From assembly GCA_963809205.1 (NCBI GenBank), contig CAWEIS010000010.1:124001-188000 (forward strand): a DNA stretch of 64,000 bases. The letters run 5' to 3'. Positions 6,558 to 15,369 of the stretch are shown piece after piece (position 1 is the first letter of the stretch; each line of letters starts with the position of its first letter). The notes under the pieces were generated by a model, which was not told where the DNA came from, searched no databases, and saw nothing but the letters and a program-made list of their open reading frames with translations. Both the position numbers and the translations under genes were made by a program. Source of the DNA: DATLLN01 sp963809205 (GTDB lineage: Bacteria > Actinomycetota > Thermoleophilia > Gaiellales > JAICJC01).

Positions 6558-9350
6558 ATGAGCAGCACGACGACAACCTCGGGTTCGAGGCGGCCGCACC
6601 GCCGGGGATTCGCGGGTCTGGCGGTCGTGATCGTCGCCATCCTGTGCGCCCTGCCGGCGAGCGCCGCTGCGGCGAAGTCCCATCACCGACCGCCGGCGCC
6701 TCAGGCGATCAAGGTATCGCCGCTGGGGCAATCGAGATTCCGCCTGTCCTGGCCCAAGGTCACGCATGCGGCCGGCTATCACGTCTTCAATGCCGGCCGC
6801 CTCGTCGGCAAGGTGCGCAGGGTCGGGTTCACCACGGCGCCGCTGCACCGCAAGGGGCTGCACGTCTACACCGTCCGCTCCGTCTCCAGCCGCGGCGTGC
6901 TTTCGCGGTTCGGGCGCATCGTGCGGATCCTGGTGGCGCCCGTGTCGCATGACACGACGCCGCCCGCAGTCCCCCGGCTGCGGATGATGGAGGCCGCGCC
7001 CAGCTCGCGGGCGCCGCAGCTGACCTGGGGCGCCGTCCGCGACGCCGGCGGCTCCGGCGTCGCCGGGTACCGGATCTCGCGGGACGGCCGGCGCATCGCC
7101 AGCACCCACGGCACCAGCTTCGTCGACTACGCCGCCGAGTCGGGGGTGCACGTGTACACGGTCTCCGCCTACGACCGTGCCGGCAACGTCTCCGGCGAGT
7201 CGGCCCCTCAGGTGGCCGCGCGCGACTCGATCGCCCCGGCCACCCCTGCCCCCTCCGCAGAGTCCCCGACCGACAGCGCTCCGGCGATCTCCTGGAACGC
7301 CGTGGTCGACGACGAGTCGGGCGTCGAGCTGTACCAGGTCCGCCGCGACGGCCGGACGGTCGGCTCGACCGCGGGAACGAGCTTCACGGATGAGGATCTC
7401 TCGAGCGCCGGCTGGCACACCTACGCCGTGCGCGCGCTCGACCGCGCCGGCAACGCATCCCGATGGTCGGATCCGCTGGATGTGCGCTTTGCGCCGGCGG
7501 GCACCGACGTCACGCCTCCCGGCTCGCCGGCGTCTCTGGCGGTTTCGATCGACGGCGGTTCGGCGACGGTGACCTGGGATGCGGCATCCGACGACACCGG
7601 CGTGACCGGCTACGACGTGTACGCGAACGGGGTCAAGGTCGGCACGGAGAACTCCGCGACGCAGCACGTGTTCGATGTGGCCTGTGGCCGCGACTACATC
7701 TTCGGTGTGGTTGCGTTCGACGCAGCGGGGAACCGCTCCGGCCGGGCGATCGTGACGGCGGCCAGCGACGACTGCCCGGCGGGCGACACCACCCCGCCCA
7801 GCGACCCCGGCGATCTGCAGGTGGCGCTGACCGCGTCGTCGGCGACTCTGACGTGGCAGGACTCGACCGACGACACGGCCGTGGTCGGCTACGACGTCTA
7901 CTCGGGCGGCGCCAAGGTGGCCACCGAGGCCTCCGCGTCGCACGTGTTCGTCGTCGGCTGTGGGCACACGTACAGCTACGGAGTCGTAGCGTTCGACCTG
8001 GCCCGCAATCGCTCTCACATGTCGACAGTGTCGGTCTCGACGCCGGATTGCCCTGGTGGCGATGGCGCTGCGCCAAGCAAGCCGACGGGGCTCGACGTGA
8101 CGCTCAGCGGCAGCTCCGCCTGGCTCAGCTGGAGCGCGTCCACCGACAACGTCGGAGTCACCGGCTACGACGTCTACGCCGGAACCACGAAGATCGCGAC
8201 CGAGGTCGTCACCTCGCACGTCTTCGCCGTCTCCTGCGGGCACACGTACGCGTTCGGTGTGATCGCATTCGACGCCGCCGGCAACCGCTCCTCGATGGCG
8301 ACGATCTCGGTCGCCACCGACAGCTGCCCGACCGGCGATGTCTTCGACGTCTCGAGCTACGGCGCCAAGGGCGACGGGTCGTCCAACGACACGGCCGCGT
8401 TCGCCAAGGCGATCTCCGCGGCGTCCTCGGCGGGCTCCACGGCCCGGCCGGGCGTCGTGTACGTGCCGAAGGCGACCTACATGCTGGCGAACGTCAACCT
8501 GCGCTCCAACGTCACCGTCAACGTGGAGGCCGGGACGACCATGAAGCTGGCCGCCGGCGCAACCGGCAACTCGGCGATCTTCTACCTGGGGAACTACACC
8601 TCGGGCGAGGCGTCGTGGATCGACAACGTCACCGTCACCGGCGTCAACGGCAGCTACACGATGGACGTCGCCCGCTCGACCGCGCCGCGCGGCCACGGGT
8701 TCACCGTCAAGAACGTGCGGCACTTCGAGATCTCGAACGTGCAGGGCATGCTCTCGAACAGCGCGACCTCCGGGCTGCCGCCCAGCAGCCAGGCCGCGTT
8801 CATCACGTTCCACTCGACGTCGGCGTCCCGGATCGGCGCCACGCTCTACCACCCGGTGGACGGGCTGATCAGGAACGTCTCGGTGACCAACGCGCCGTAC
8901 GGCTACGGCACCACGCAGGTCACGGCGGGCGAGGCTCTCGACTTCGAGAACATCTCGAGCACCGGCGGCATCGCGCTGCGCATGGAGACCGACGGCAACT
9001 CCGACGTGCTGGACGGCGTCGTAGCGCACGGCATCACCTGCCGCAACGGCCATGCCGCGGTCAGCTTCTCGCCGCACGACCAGAACAACGGCCAGGTGCA
9101 CGTCTACGACGTGAACGCCGTCAGCTGCTCGGAGGGCGTGCGGGTCGCCGGCAATCCCAGCACCGGGGACGGCGGCACGTTCGCCAACGCGACCGTGACC
9201 GGCGCCACGATCGTGCACGGGCTGTTCGCCCAGAACCCGACCGGCGCACTGGGCGCCTGGCGGATCGGGGCGTCGGACGCCTGCCTGAGCATCTCCTCGA
9301 CTGCCGCCTACAAGGTCACCATGAGCGGCGTCGCCTGCCAGGGCTTCTGA
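6558..9350 (+). CDS. Secreted multidomain protein: six FN3 repeats plus parallel beta-helix (pectate lyase/GH28-like) domain
   Basis: A 930-residue exported protein. A basic N-terminus and hydrophobic core ending ALPASAAAA form the signal peptide. Six fibronectin type III-like repeats start near residues 45, 129, 225, 317, 409 and 502; each carries the YxVYxxG and AxDxAGNxS-type signatures. Repeats 4-6 each add a cysteine pair (for example CGHTY with a closing DC), suggesting a disulfide per repeat. From residue 595 (FDVSSYGAKGDGSSNDTAAF) a pectate-lyase-3/GH28-like beta-helix follows, close to the free-standing protein at 9498-10616. The likely role is polysaccharide binding or cleavage outside the cell. 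I cannot identify catalytic aspartates with confidence, so it may be a binding or structural protein. Confidence 0.85.
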   Translation: MSSTTTTSGSRRPHRRGFAGLAVVIVAILCALPASAAAAKSHHRPPAPQAIKVSPLGQSRFRLSWPKVTHAAGYHVFNAGRLVGKVRRVGFTTAPLHRKGLHVYTVRSVSSRGVLSRFGRIVRILVAPVSHDTTPPAVPRLRMMEAAPSSRAPQLTWGAVRDAGGSGVAGYRISRDGRRIASTHGTSFVDYAAESGVHVYTVSAYDRAGNVSGESAPQVAARDSIAPATPAPSAESPTDSAPAISWNAVVDDESGVELYQVRRDGRTVGSTAGTSFTDEDLSSAGWHTYAVRALDRAGNASRWSDPLDVRFAPAGTDVTPPGSPASLAVSIDGGSATVTWDAASDDTGVTGYDVYANGVKVGTENSATQHVFDVACGRDYIFGVVAFDAAGNRSGRAIVTAASDDCPAGDTTPPSDPGDLQVALTASSATLTWQDSTDDTAVVGYDVYSGGAKVATEASASHVFVVGCGHTYSYGVVAFDLARNRSHMSTVSVSTPDCPGGDGAAPSKPTGLDVTLSGSSAWLSWSASTDNVGVTGYDVYAGTTKIATEVVTSHVFAVSCGHTYAFGVIAFDAAGNRSSMATISVATDSCPTGDVFDVSSYGAKGDGSSNDTAAFAKAISAASSAGSTARPGVVYVPKATYMLANVNLRSNVTVNVEAGTTMKLAAGATGNSAIFYLGNYTSGEASWIDNVTVTGVNGSYTMDVARSTAPRGHGFTVKNVRHFEISNVQGMLSNSATSGLPPSSQAAFITFHSTSASRIGATLYHPVDGLIRNVSVTNAPYGYGTTQVTAGEALDFENISSTGGIALRMETDGNSDVLDGVVAHGITCRNGHAAVSFSPHDQNNGQVHVYDVNAVSCSEGVRVAGNPSTGDGGTFANATVTGATIVHGLFAQNPTGALGAWRIGASDACLSISSTAAYKVTMSGVACQGF

Positions 9351-9395
9351 GAAGCCCCCGCAGGCACCTTTACAGATTCCCAACGGCGTGTTAGG

Positions 9396-9418
9396 CCGGC
9401 GGGCCCGGGGCCCGCCGG
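9396..9418 (+). terminator. GC-rich hairpin after the FN3/beta-helix gene
   Basis: A perfect 10-bp stem, CCGGCGGGCC (9396-9405) against GGCCCGCCGG (9409-9418), with a 3-nt loop lies 46 bp past the stop. Only ATTCTC follows, so there is no proper U-tract. It may be a non-canonical terminator, as is usual in high-GC genomes. Confidence 0.5.
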
Positions 9419-9497
9419 ATTCTCAACAAACGCTCACACAATCACCAAGCGCGTCGCCGAGGATGCCCCCGTCAGCCACCGGGGGGAGAACGGGGAA

Positions 9498-10616
9498 GTG
9501 CGAACACGCCTGAGCATCGTCATCGCGATCGGCGCGCTGGCTGGGGCCGTCGGAGGCCTGGCCGCGCCCGCGCAGTCCGCCATCGTCTACAACGTCAAGA
9601 CCTACGGCGCCAAGGCCGACGGCAAGACGAACGACCAGGCGGCGTTCATGAAGGCGATCGGGGCGGCGTCGAAGGCGGGCGGCGGCGTGGTCTACGTGCC
9701 GAAGGGCACCTACGCCCTGCGCAGCGTCTACCTGCAGTCGCACGTCGACGTGCAGGTCGAGGGCGGGACGGTGTTCAAGGTGGCGTCTGGCGCGACCAAC
9801 AACGAGTCGGTCTTCTACCTGGCCAAGCAGGGGGTCTACACGCAGCAGGCCGCCGCCGCGTCCTTCGTCGAGGACGTCTCGGTCGAGGGGGTCAACGGCA
9901 CCTTCACCGTTGACCTGCGGTCGGCGCCGACCACGCGCAATCACGTTCTCACGGCGATCAACGTGAAGGGCTTCACGATCGCGAACATGAACGCGATGCA
10001 GAACAACACCAACCCCTCCGGGCGGGCGCCGACCAGCTACTCGGCGGTGCTGACGTTCCAGTCGGACAGCGCGTCGAAGCTGGCCGGCACGCTGTATCAC
10101 CCGGTCAACGGCACGATCTCGAACATCCACGTCACGCAGGCGCCGTACGGCTTCGGCGCGACGCAGATCACCAGCGGGTCGGGGCTGACCTTCAAGAACA
10201 TCTCGTCGGACGGCGGGGTCGCGCTGCGCTTCGAGACCGATGCGCGCTATCCCAGCCGTGTCTCGGCGGTCAACGCCTCTGTCGTGTCATGCACGAACGG
10301 CCGCGCCGCCCTGGTCTTCTCGCCGCACAGCCAGAAGAACGGCGACGTCCACGTCACCGGCGTGACGGCCAAGTCGTGCGAGCAGGGTGTCCGCATCGCC
10401 GGCGACCTGCAGTCGTCGTCGGGCGGCAACTTCACCGGCGCGACGATCAGCGGCGTCACGGTCAACGGCGGCGCCAGCGCTCAGGTGCGCGATCCCAAGG
10501 CAACCGACCCGTCGCTCGGCGGCTGGGTGATCGGCCACTCGACGCAGTGTGTGAACGTCGACTCCCGGGCGCACTACACGGTCAAGGTCACGAACGTGAC
10601 CTGCACCGGGATCTGA
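9498..10616 (+). CDS. Secreted parallel beta-helix protein (pectate lyase 3/GH28-like)
   Basis: A 372-residue exported protein: signal peptide (LGGLAAPAQSA region), then YNVKTYGAKADGKTNDQAAF, the entry strand of the pectate-lyase-3/GH28-like beta-helix. It is followed by repeated short strands (TISNIHVTQAPYGFGATQI, VHVTGVTAKSCEQGVRIAG). It is collinear with residues 595-930 of the preceding FN3 protein, so the two arose by duplication, with gain or loss of the FN3 part. GTG 9498 is preceded by GGGGGAG and starts directly at the signal peptide. Its stop abuts the stop of the convergent solute-binding protein. Probably acts on or binds the surface glycan; the enzyme activity is unproven. Confidence 0.8.
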   Translation: MRTRLSIVIAIGALAGAVGGLAAPAQSAIVYNVKTYGAKADGKTNDQAAFMKAIGAASKAGGGVVYVPKGTYALRSVYLQSHVDVQVEGGTVFKVASGATNNESVFYLAKQGVYTQQAAAASFVEDVSVEGVNGTFTVDLRSAPTTRNHVLTAINVKGFTIANMNAMQNNTNPSGRAPTSYSAVLTFQSDSASKLAGTLYHPVNGTISNIHVTQAPYGFGATQITSGSGLTFKNISSDGGVALRFETDARYPSRVSAVNASVVSCTNGRAALVFSPHSQKNGDVHVTGVTAKSCEQGVRIAGDLQSSSGGNFTGATISGVTVNGGASAQVRDPKATDPSLGGWVIGHSTQCVNVDSRAHYTVKVTNVTCTGI

Positions 10617-11852
10617 TCAGCCCTTCGCCGAGTTGAAGATGTCGGTGAACTGTTGTTCCTGATCCGCGGTGAGCCCGCGGAACCGGTGGGCCAGCGTGAG
10701 CGCGCGGCCCTGCAGGAAGATCAGCTGGGCGACCCGCTGCATGGGTGAGGTGGTGTCGTCGGTTAGCAGCGGGTCGGTCGGGTGCGCGCGGGTCAGCGCG
10801 GACTTCGTGCCGGCCAGCGGCGTCGTGTACCGCACGGCCCGGGTCAGCTCGGCCGCCGTGCTCGGCGTGTAGTAGTAGTCGGCGAACCGGTGCACGTTCT
10901 GGGGATGCTGTGCCGCGAGCGGGATCAGGATGTCGTCGCTCCAGATCAGGCTGCCCTCGTTGGGGATCATGAACAGCAGCTCGGGCTTGGCCTGCACCAG
11001 CCGCTCGTAGTCCGTCGACCATCCGAACGCGGCGGCGACCTTGCCCTGGACGAGGTCGTCCACGTAGTCGCCCCCGGCGAACCGCAGCACCTTGCCCGGC
11101 TCGACCAGCTCGGTGCGGATCTTGTCGGCAGCGGCCTGCGCCTGGTCCGGCGAGGCGCTCTCGGGTGCGACATGCATCCCCATCAGCACCAGCCCCAGCG
11201 TGTCGCGCATGTTGTCCAGCAGCGTGATCTTCCCTGGGAACAGCGGGTCGAAGAGGTCGTTCACCCGGGACAGCTCGCCGTTGGTCTTCGCCGGGTCGTA
11301 GATCACCCCGGTCAGCCCGGCCTGCCACGGGATCAGGAACTCGTCCTGGGGATCGATCGGGCGCTTCCGCAGCGGCGGGATCCGCAGGGTGTTGACGTGG
11401 GACAGCAGCGCCGCGTCGAGCCGCTGTGCGTACCCCGCCTGGATCCACTGATAGGCCATCCAGTCGCTGAGCACGATGGCGTCCAGCCCGATGTCATCCC
11501 CCGCTGCGAGCTTCGTGGCGTACTGGCTGGCCGCCGCCTCGTTGGAGGTGATGTCCTCGGTGTAGACGGTGTCCGTGTCGTAGCGGCTGTCGAAGGCGGT
11601 CAGCGTCGGGTGCGTGCCGTCGGTGTCCGTGTCGATGAAGTGCGGCCAGTTCGAGATCTGCCATGTCGTGGCGATCGGCGCGCGATCCGCGCTCGACGCT
11701 GACGCCGCGGCAGTGCCGCCCCCGCCGCCGCGGCAGGCTGCGAGCAGGGTGCCAGTCGTGACAACACCGGCCGCAAAGGCCGACCGTCGCAGCAGCTCGG
11801 CGCGTGTCAGCCCACTCGGCTCGCGCCCCGGAATGAGGTCGTCGACGGTCAT
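10617..11852 (-). CDS. Extracellular solute-binding lipoprotein, PotD/spermidine-putrescine type
   Basis: A 411-residue binding protein. The N-terminus has a twin-arginine-like LRRSAFAAG followed by a hydrophobic stretch and lipobox LLAAC, so it is probably exported by Tat and lipid-anchored. The mature part has the two-lobed SBP features of the polyamine family (ISNWPHFID, PWQAGLTGVIYDP, WSTDYERLV). Family members bind polyamines or related cations for ABC import. No permease or ATPase gene is nearby, so it is an orphan component or serves a distant transporter. The C-terminus meets the end of the beta-helix gene without any gap. Confidence 0.8.
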   Translation of the reverse strand: MTVDDLIPGREPSGLTRAELLRRSAFAAGVVTTGTLLAACRGGGGGTAAASASSADRAPIATTWQISNWPHFIDTDTDGTHPTLTAFDSRYDTDTVYTEDITSNEAAASQYATKLAAGDDIGLDAIVLSDWMAYQWIQAGYAQRLDAALLSHVNTLRIPPLRKRPIDPQDEFLIPWQAGLTGVIYDPAKTNGELSRVNDLFDPLFPGKITLLDNMRDTLGLVLMGMHVAPESASPDQAQAAADKIRTELVEPGKVLRFAGGDYVDDLVQGKVAAAFGWSTDYERLVQAKPELLFMIPNEGSLIWSDDILIPLAAQHPQNVHRFADYYYTPSTAAELTRAVRYTTPLAGTKSALTRAHPTDPLLTDDTTSPMQRVAQLIFLQGRALTLAHRFRGLTADQEQQFTDIFNSAKG

Positions 11853-11911
11853 CGGAGACGGTCAGGCAAGTATACGAGGGCCGTCGCGCTCGGAATTGCA
11901 GTCGGTGCCTT

Positions 11912-11939
11912 TTGCTCTGGTTAGGTTCGACCGTATGGT
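11912..11939 (+). promoter_or_regulatory. Promoter of the first sulfotransferase gene, leaderless layout
   Basis: TTGCTC (11912-11917), a 16-nt spacer and TATGGT (11934-11939), then 6 nt to GTG 11946. No ribosome-binding site is present. Confidence 0.5.
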
Positions 11940-11945
11940 AGGGTG

Positions 11946-12839
11946 GTGCGCCGAGTGGCTTACCTGTTCGTGATCGGATCCGGCCGGTGCGGCTCCACCC
12001 TCGTCCACCGTGTCCTGGCCGGGCATCCGGACGTCGGCTGGATCTCGTCTGCCGACGACCGGCTGCGCGGATTTAGTCCCAAGGGCCGCCTCAACCGGCG
12101 GCTGTGGCTCGCCCCCGGGGCGACGATGCCGGACTTCGTGCGCGACCGCTACCAGCCGAGCGAGGCGTACCGGCTGCTGGCCGACCGCGTGTCGCCGATC
12201 CTGATGACGCCCTGCCGCGACCTGACTGCGGCGGACGCCTCGCCCTGGCTCAGCGAGCGGTTCGCCCGGTTCTTCGAGGAGCGCGCCGCGGCGCAGGGCA
12301 CGCCGGTGTTCCTCCACAAGTTCACGGGCTGGCCCCGAGCTGGCCTCGTCCACGCGGTGCTCCCCGAGGCGCGGTTCCTGCACGTCGTGCGTGACGGCCG
12401 AGCCGTTGCCAACTCGCTGCTGCAGATGCCGTGGTGGCAGGGCTTCGGCGGTCCGGAGTCGTGGACGTTCGGTGATCTGCCCGACGAGTACCGCCAGGAG
12501 TGGGAGGAGTCCGGCCGGTCGTTCGCCGTGCTGGCCGGTCTCGAGTGGAAGGTCCTGATGGATGCGGCCGTGAAGGCCCGCGAGGCGGTGCCCGGCGTGC
12601 AGTGGCTCGAGGTGCGCTATGAGGATCTGGTGGCCCAGCCGCGCGAGTGGTTCCTGCGCATCCTCGAGTTCGTCGGCCTCTCCTGGAGCGACCGCTTCGG
12701 CCTGGCGTACTCGTCGCACGACATCCGATCCGGCCGCAGCGACGCCTACCAGCAGGAGCTGCGGCCCGAAGACGTGAAGCAGCTCGACCTGGTGCTCGGC
12801 GGGCACCTCGAGCGGCTCGGCTACCCGGTCGCCGGCTGA
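11946..12839 (+). CDS. Sulfotransferase 1
   Basis: A 297-residue PAPS-dependent sulfotransferase-family protein. The 5'-phosphosulfate loop is VIGSGRCGSTLVHRVL at the N-terminus; the 3'-phosphate motif is HVVRDGRAVANSLL, and RYEDLVAQP follows near the C-terminal third, as in bacterial Sulfotransfer_3 proteins. The family moves sulfate from PAPS to a hydroxyl of a carbohydrate or other acceptor in the cytoplasm. Two GTG codons (11943, 11946) are possible starts; the second fits the 6-nt leaderless spacing. It opens the polysaccharide gene cluster and is followed after 8 bp by the flippase gene. Confidence 0.85.
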   Translation: MRRVAYLFVIGSGRCGSTLVHRVLAGHPDVGWISSADDRLRGFSPKGRLNRRLWLAPGATMPDFVRDRYQPSEAYRLLADRVSPILMTPCRDLTAADASPWLSERFARFFEERAAAQGTPVFLHKFTGWPRAGLVHAVLPEARFLHVVRDGRAVANSLLQMPWWQGFGGPESWTFGDLPDEYRQEWEESGRSFAVLAGLEWKVLMDAAVKAREAVPGVQWLEVRYEDLVAQPREWFLRILEFVGLSWSDRFGLAYSSHDIRSGRSDAYQQELRPEDVKQLDLVLGGHLERLGYPVAG

Positions 12840-12847
12840 CGTCCACC

Positions 12848-14860
12848 GTGGACACCACCGCTCGCAAGCGTTCCGACCTCGGCCGGATGGCGCGCGGCAG
12901 CACCATCAACATGGCCGGCGCCGGCATCTCCGGTGCGCTGGGCTTCGTGCTCTCGGTGGTGCTCGCGCGCGGTCTGGGCGTCGACGACGCCGGCATCTTC
13001 TTCGAGGTCATCGCGCTCTACAACATCCTCGAGGTGGTCGGCCAGGCCGGCGCGCCGTCCGGCCTCGTGCGGATGATCGCCCGCGACCGCGCCGTCGGTC
13101 AGGAGGCGGACGTCCGCCCGACGATCTGGGTGGCGACCATCCCGGTGCTGGTCGTCTCGACGGCGATGGGGCTGTTCTGCGTCGCAGCCGCGCCGTGGAT
13201 CACCGACGTCGTGATGCAGGGCGGCGACAGCGCGGTCGGCGTCGAGTACCTGCGGACGCTGGCGCCGTTCATGATCGCCAGCACGCTGGCCGGCACGCTG
13301 GCCCGGGCGTTCCAGGGCTTCGGCCAGATGATGCCGGTGGTGGCCCTCACGCAGGTGCTGGTGCCGGTGCTGCGCACCGTGCTCTGCACCGGCGTGCTGA
13401 TCGCGGATCTCGGGCCCGCCGCCCTGGGCCTGGCCTGGGGGCTGCCCTCGCTGGTGTCGCTGGTCGTGGCGATCCCCTGGCTGGGAGGCGCGCTACACCG
13501 CGACGAGGCGCGCCGCGAGCCGGCCGAGCGCCGGCCGGTGCCGGTGATCGCCTCGGAGTTCTGGCGGTTCACGATCTACCAGGCGCTGGCCACCATCGTC
13601 CAGATCGTGCTGCTGCGGCTGGACGTGCTGCTGGTCGGCGGCATCGAGAACTCGAAGCAGGCCGGCATCTACTCGGCGGCCAGCCGCTACCTGACGCCCG
13701 GGGTGATGTTCGCGACCGCCATCGTCTTCGTCGTCGGCCCCCAGCTCGCCGGGATGATCGCCCGCAAGGACTTCGACCGGGCCCGCAACGTGTACCAGAC
13801 GGCCACGCTGTGGCTGTCCGTGCTGTCGTTCCCGATGTACATCGCGCTGGCCGTGTACGCGACGCTGCTGATGCGGATCTTCGGCCCCGGGTTCTCGGCA
13901 GGGGCGACGGCGCTGCAGATCCTGTCCATCGCGATGCTGCTGAACATGGCCACGGGGGCTGTCCGCTCGGCGCTGTTCATGGGCGGCAAGAGCTCGTGGA
14001 TCCTGTGGGACAACACCGCCGCGCTGGTGTCCAACATCGCACTGAACGTGATCCTGATCCCCGAGTTCGGGATCAACGGGGCGGCCGTCGCGTGGGCCGT
14101 GAGCATCGCGATCGGCAACCTGCTGCCGCTGTACCAGGTGAAGGGCCTGTGGGGGCTGCAGCCGGTCGGCAAGGGCTACCTGACGGCGATCGCCGCGTCG
14201 GTGCTGTGCTTCGGCGTGCTCGGGCTGGTGTTCCGGGCGGTGCTCGGCGACTCGATCCCCGCCTTCATCGCGTACGCGGTCGTCTCGTCGGCCATCTACT
14301 GCGCCTGGGCCTGGCGCAGCCGGCGGCTGCTGCAGATCGACGCGTTCGGCGAGGCCTGCGCCTACGCCGCAGCCGCTCAGCCCAGGCCTAGCTCGTCTGC
14401 CTCTGCCGCCCGGTCGAGCCGGGGAGCGAGCTCGTCGCAAAGCTCGCGGACGCGCGGGTCGATCTCGATCCGCGGCCGAGGCGCGCCCGGTGGCTTGGGG
14501 ACGATGTGCCGGATCAGGCGCGGGTCGTATTCCAAGCCGAGGGAGGAGCAGAGCCGGCGCATCGACCGCTCCGGGCCGCGGACGAGCGCGTCGTACGAGA
14601 ACACGAGCACGTCGTCCCGGCTCTCGAGACCGCGCTCGAAGAGCACGGAATTGCGGACGTACCAGAACAGCGCCGACGCGGACTCGGGCGTCATCGCATC
14701 CCAGTCGAAGCTCGCGATCAGGTCGAGGCTCGCCTGCGAGAGGCCGCCGGCCTGCCAGCGCTCACGGCCGCCGCCGCCGGCGATCTCGGTCAGCACCTTG
14801 AGGTTGTTCGCCCCGAACAGCCCGACCGACGAGCGGACGCGGCCGTCGACGCCGCGGTAG
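12848..14860 (+). CDS. Polysaccharide flippase, Wzx/MATE-like; reading frame lacks a proper stop
   Basis: A multi-spanning membrane protein that would move lipid-linked oligosaccharide across the membrane. From GTG 12848 the first about 510 residues have the flippase pattern: an entry helix GSTINMAGAGISGALGF, a dozen or so hydrophobic helices and an internal repeat typical of the MATE/MOP superfamily. After LLQIDAFGEA (about 14360) the frame stays open for 160 more residues that are low-complexity Ser/Arg. That part is simply the antisense of the sulfotransferase at 14377-15213. A stop in another frame at 14389-14391 would give a normal C-terminus, so I suspect a one-base error near 14360-14390. 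The functional gene probably ends close to 14391. Confidence 0.75.
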   Translation: MDTTARKRSDLGRMARGSTINMAGAGISGALGFVLSVVLARGLGVDDAGIFFEVIALYNILEVVGQAGAPSGLVRMIARDRAVGQEADVRPTIWVATIPVLVVSTAMGLFCVAAAPWITDVVMQGGDSAVGVEYLRTLAPFMIASTLAGTLARAFQGFGQMMPVVALTQVLVPVLRTVLCTGVLIADLGPAALGLAWGLPSLVSLVVAIPWLGGALHRDEARREPAERRPVPVIASEFWRFTIYQALATIVQIVLLRLDVLLVGGIENSKQAGIYSAASRYLTPGVMFATAIVFVVGPQLAGMIARKDFDRARNVYQTATLWLSVLSFPMYIALAVYATLLMRIFGPGFSAGATALQILSIAMLLNMATGAVRSALFMGGKSSWILWDNTAALVSNIALNVILIPEFGINGAAVAWAVSIAIGNLLPLYQVKGLWGLQPVGKGYLTAIAASVLCFGVLGLVFRAVLGDSIPAFIAYAVVSSAIYCAWAWRSRRLLQIDAFGEACAYAAAAQPRPSSSASAARSSRGASSSQSSRTRGSISIRGRGAPGGLGTMCRIRRGSYSKPREEQSRRIDRSGPRTSASYENTSTSSRLSRPRSKSTELRTYQNSADADSGVIASQSKLAIRSRLACERPPACQRSRPPPPAISVSTLRLFAPNSPTDERTRPSTPR

Positions 14861-15213
14861 ACCCAGACGGCGCGCCCCGGGGACGGGTTGCCCATCGTGT
14901 CCAGGAGCTCGTCGGCCCGGTGGGAGTCGCACAGGGGTTTGAACACAACGAAGCCCTGGCCGCTGCTCTCGATCAGCGAGCGGATGACGGGCAGCGGGCG
15001 GATCCGGAACTTCTCGAACGCCTCGGTGTTGCCCTCGCTGTACACAGCCACCGCGGGCGACGCGTCGAGCCCGCGCATCAGCATGCTGGTGCCCGAGCGC
15101 TGCAGGCCGACGACGTACACGGGGACGGCGTTCGGCGCCACGTCGTGGGAGCGGCGCCACCGGTACTTGCTGAGCGTGATCCGCGGCCTGGCGTAGGCGA
15201 CGACCTCGTCCAC
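14377..15213 (-). CDS. Sulfotransferase 2
   Basis: A 278-residue sulfotransferase-family protein on the opposite strand to its neighbours. The PAPS loop is YVVGLQRSGTSMLMRGL, followed by VAVYSEGNTEAFEKF and VFKPLCDS. A 3'-phosphate-type segment is VWVYRGVDGRVRSSVGLF, and SYDALVRGPERSMRRLC lies near the C-terminus. Similar proteins are often annotated as sulfotransferase family proteins in polysaccharide loci. The only good in-frame start is GTG 15213; the frame is open further upstream but without ATG/GTG/TTG before it enters the divergent gene. It converges on the flippase gene, whose open frame runs across it. Confidence 0.75.
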   Translation of the reverse strand: MDEVVAYARPRITLSKYRWRRSHDVAPNAVPVYVVGLQRSGTSMLMRGLDASPAVAVYSEGNTEAFEKFRIRPLPVIRSLIESSGQGFVVFKPLCDSHRADELLDTMGNPSPGRAVWVYRGVDGRVRSSVGLFGANNLKVLTEIAGGGGRERWQAGGLSQASLDLIASFDWDAMTPESASALFWYVRNSVLFERGLESRDDVLVFSYDALVRGPERSMRRLCSSLGLEYDPRLIRHIVPKPPGAPRPRIEIDPRVRELCDELAPRLDRAAEADELGLG

Positions 15214-15369
15214 GGCCTGCCGGACGCCGCCGCTGCGCGTCTCGCGGACGAGCCCGGCGACTGGCGACGGCGCCTCCGCCAGAACCCCTCGCGATGTCCT
15301 CCCCCGGTCATCGGAGGGCAGTCTTGCAGAGGGATCGGAACACGGGTGACGGTATGCTCCGACCCCGCC

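Noticed and set aside
6390..9383. A 997-codon open frame antisense to the FN3/beta-helix gene
   Set aside because: It is Arg/Gly/His-rich without any motif. The complementary strand encodes clear FN3 repeats and a signal peptide. Long antisense frames are expected at this GC content.
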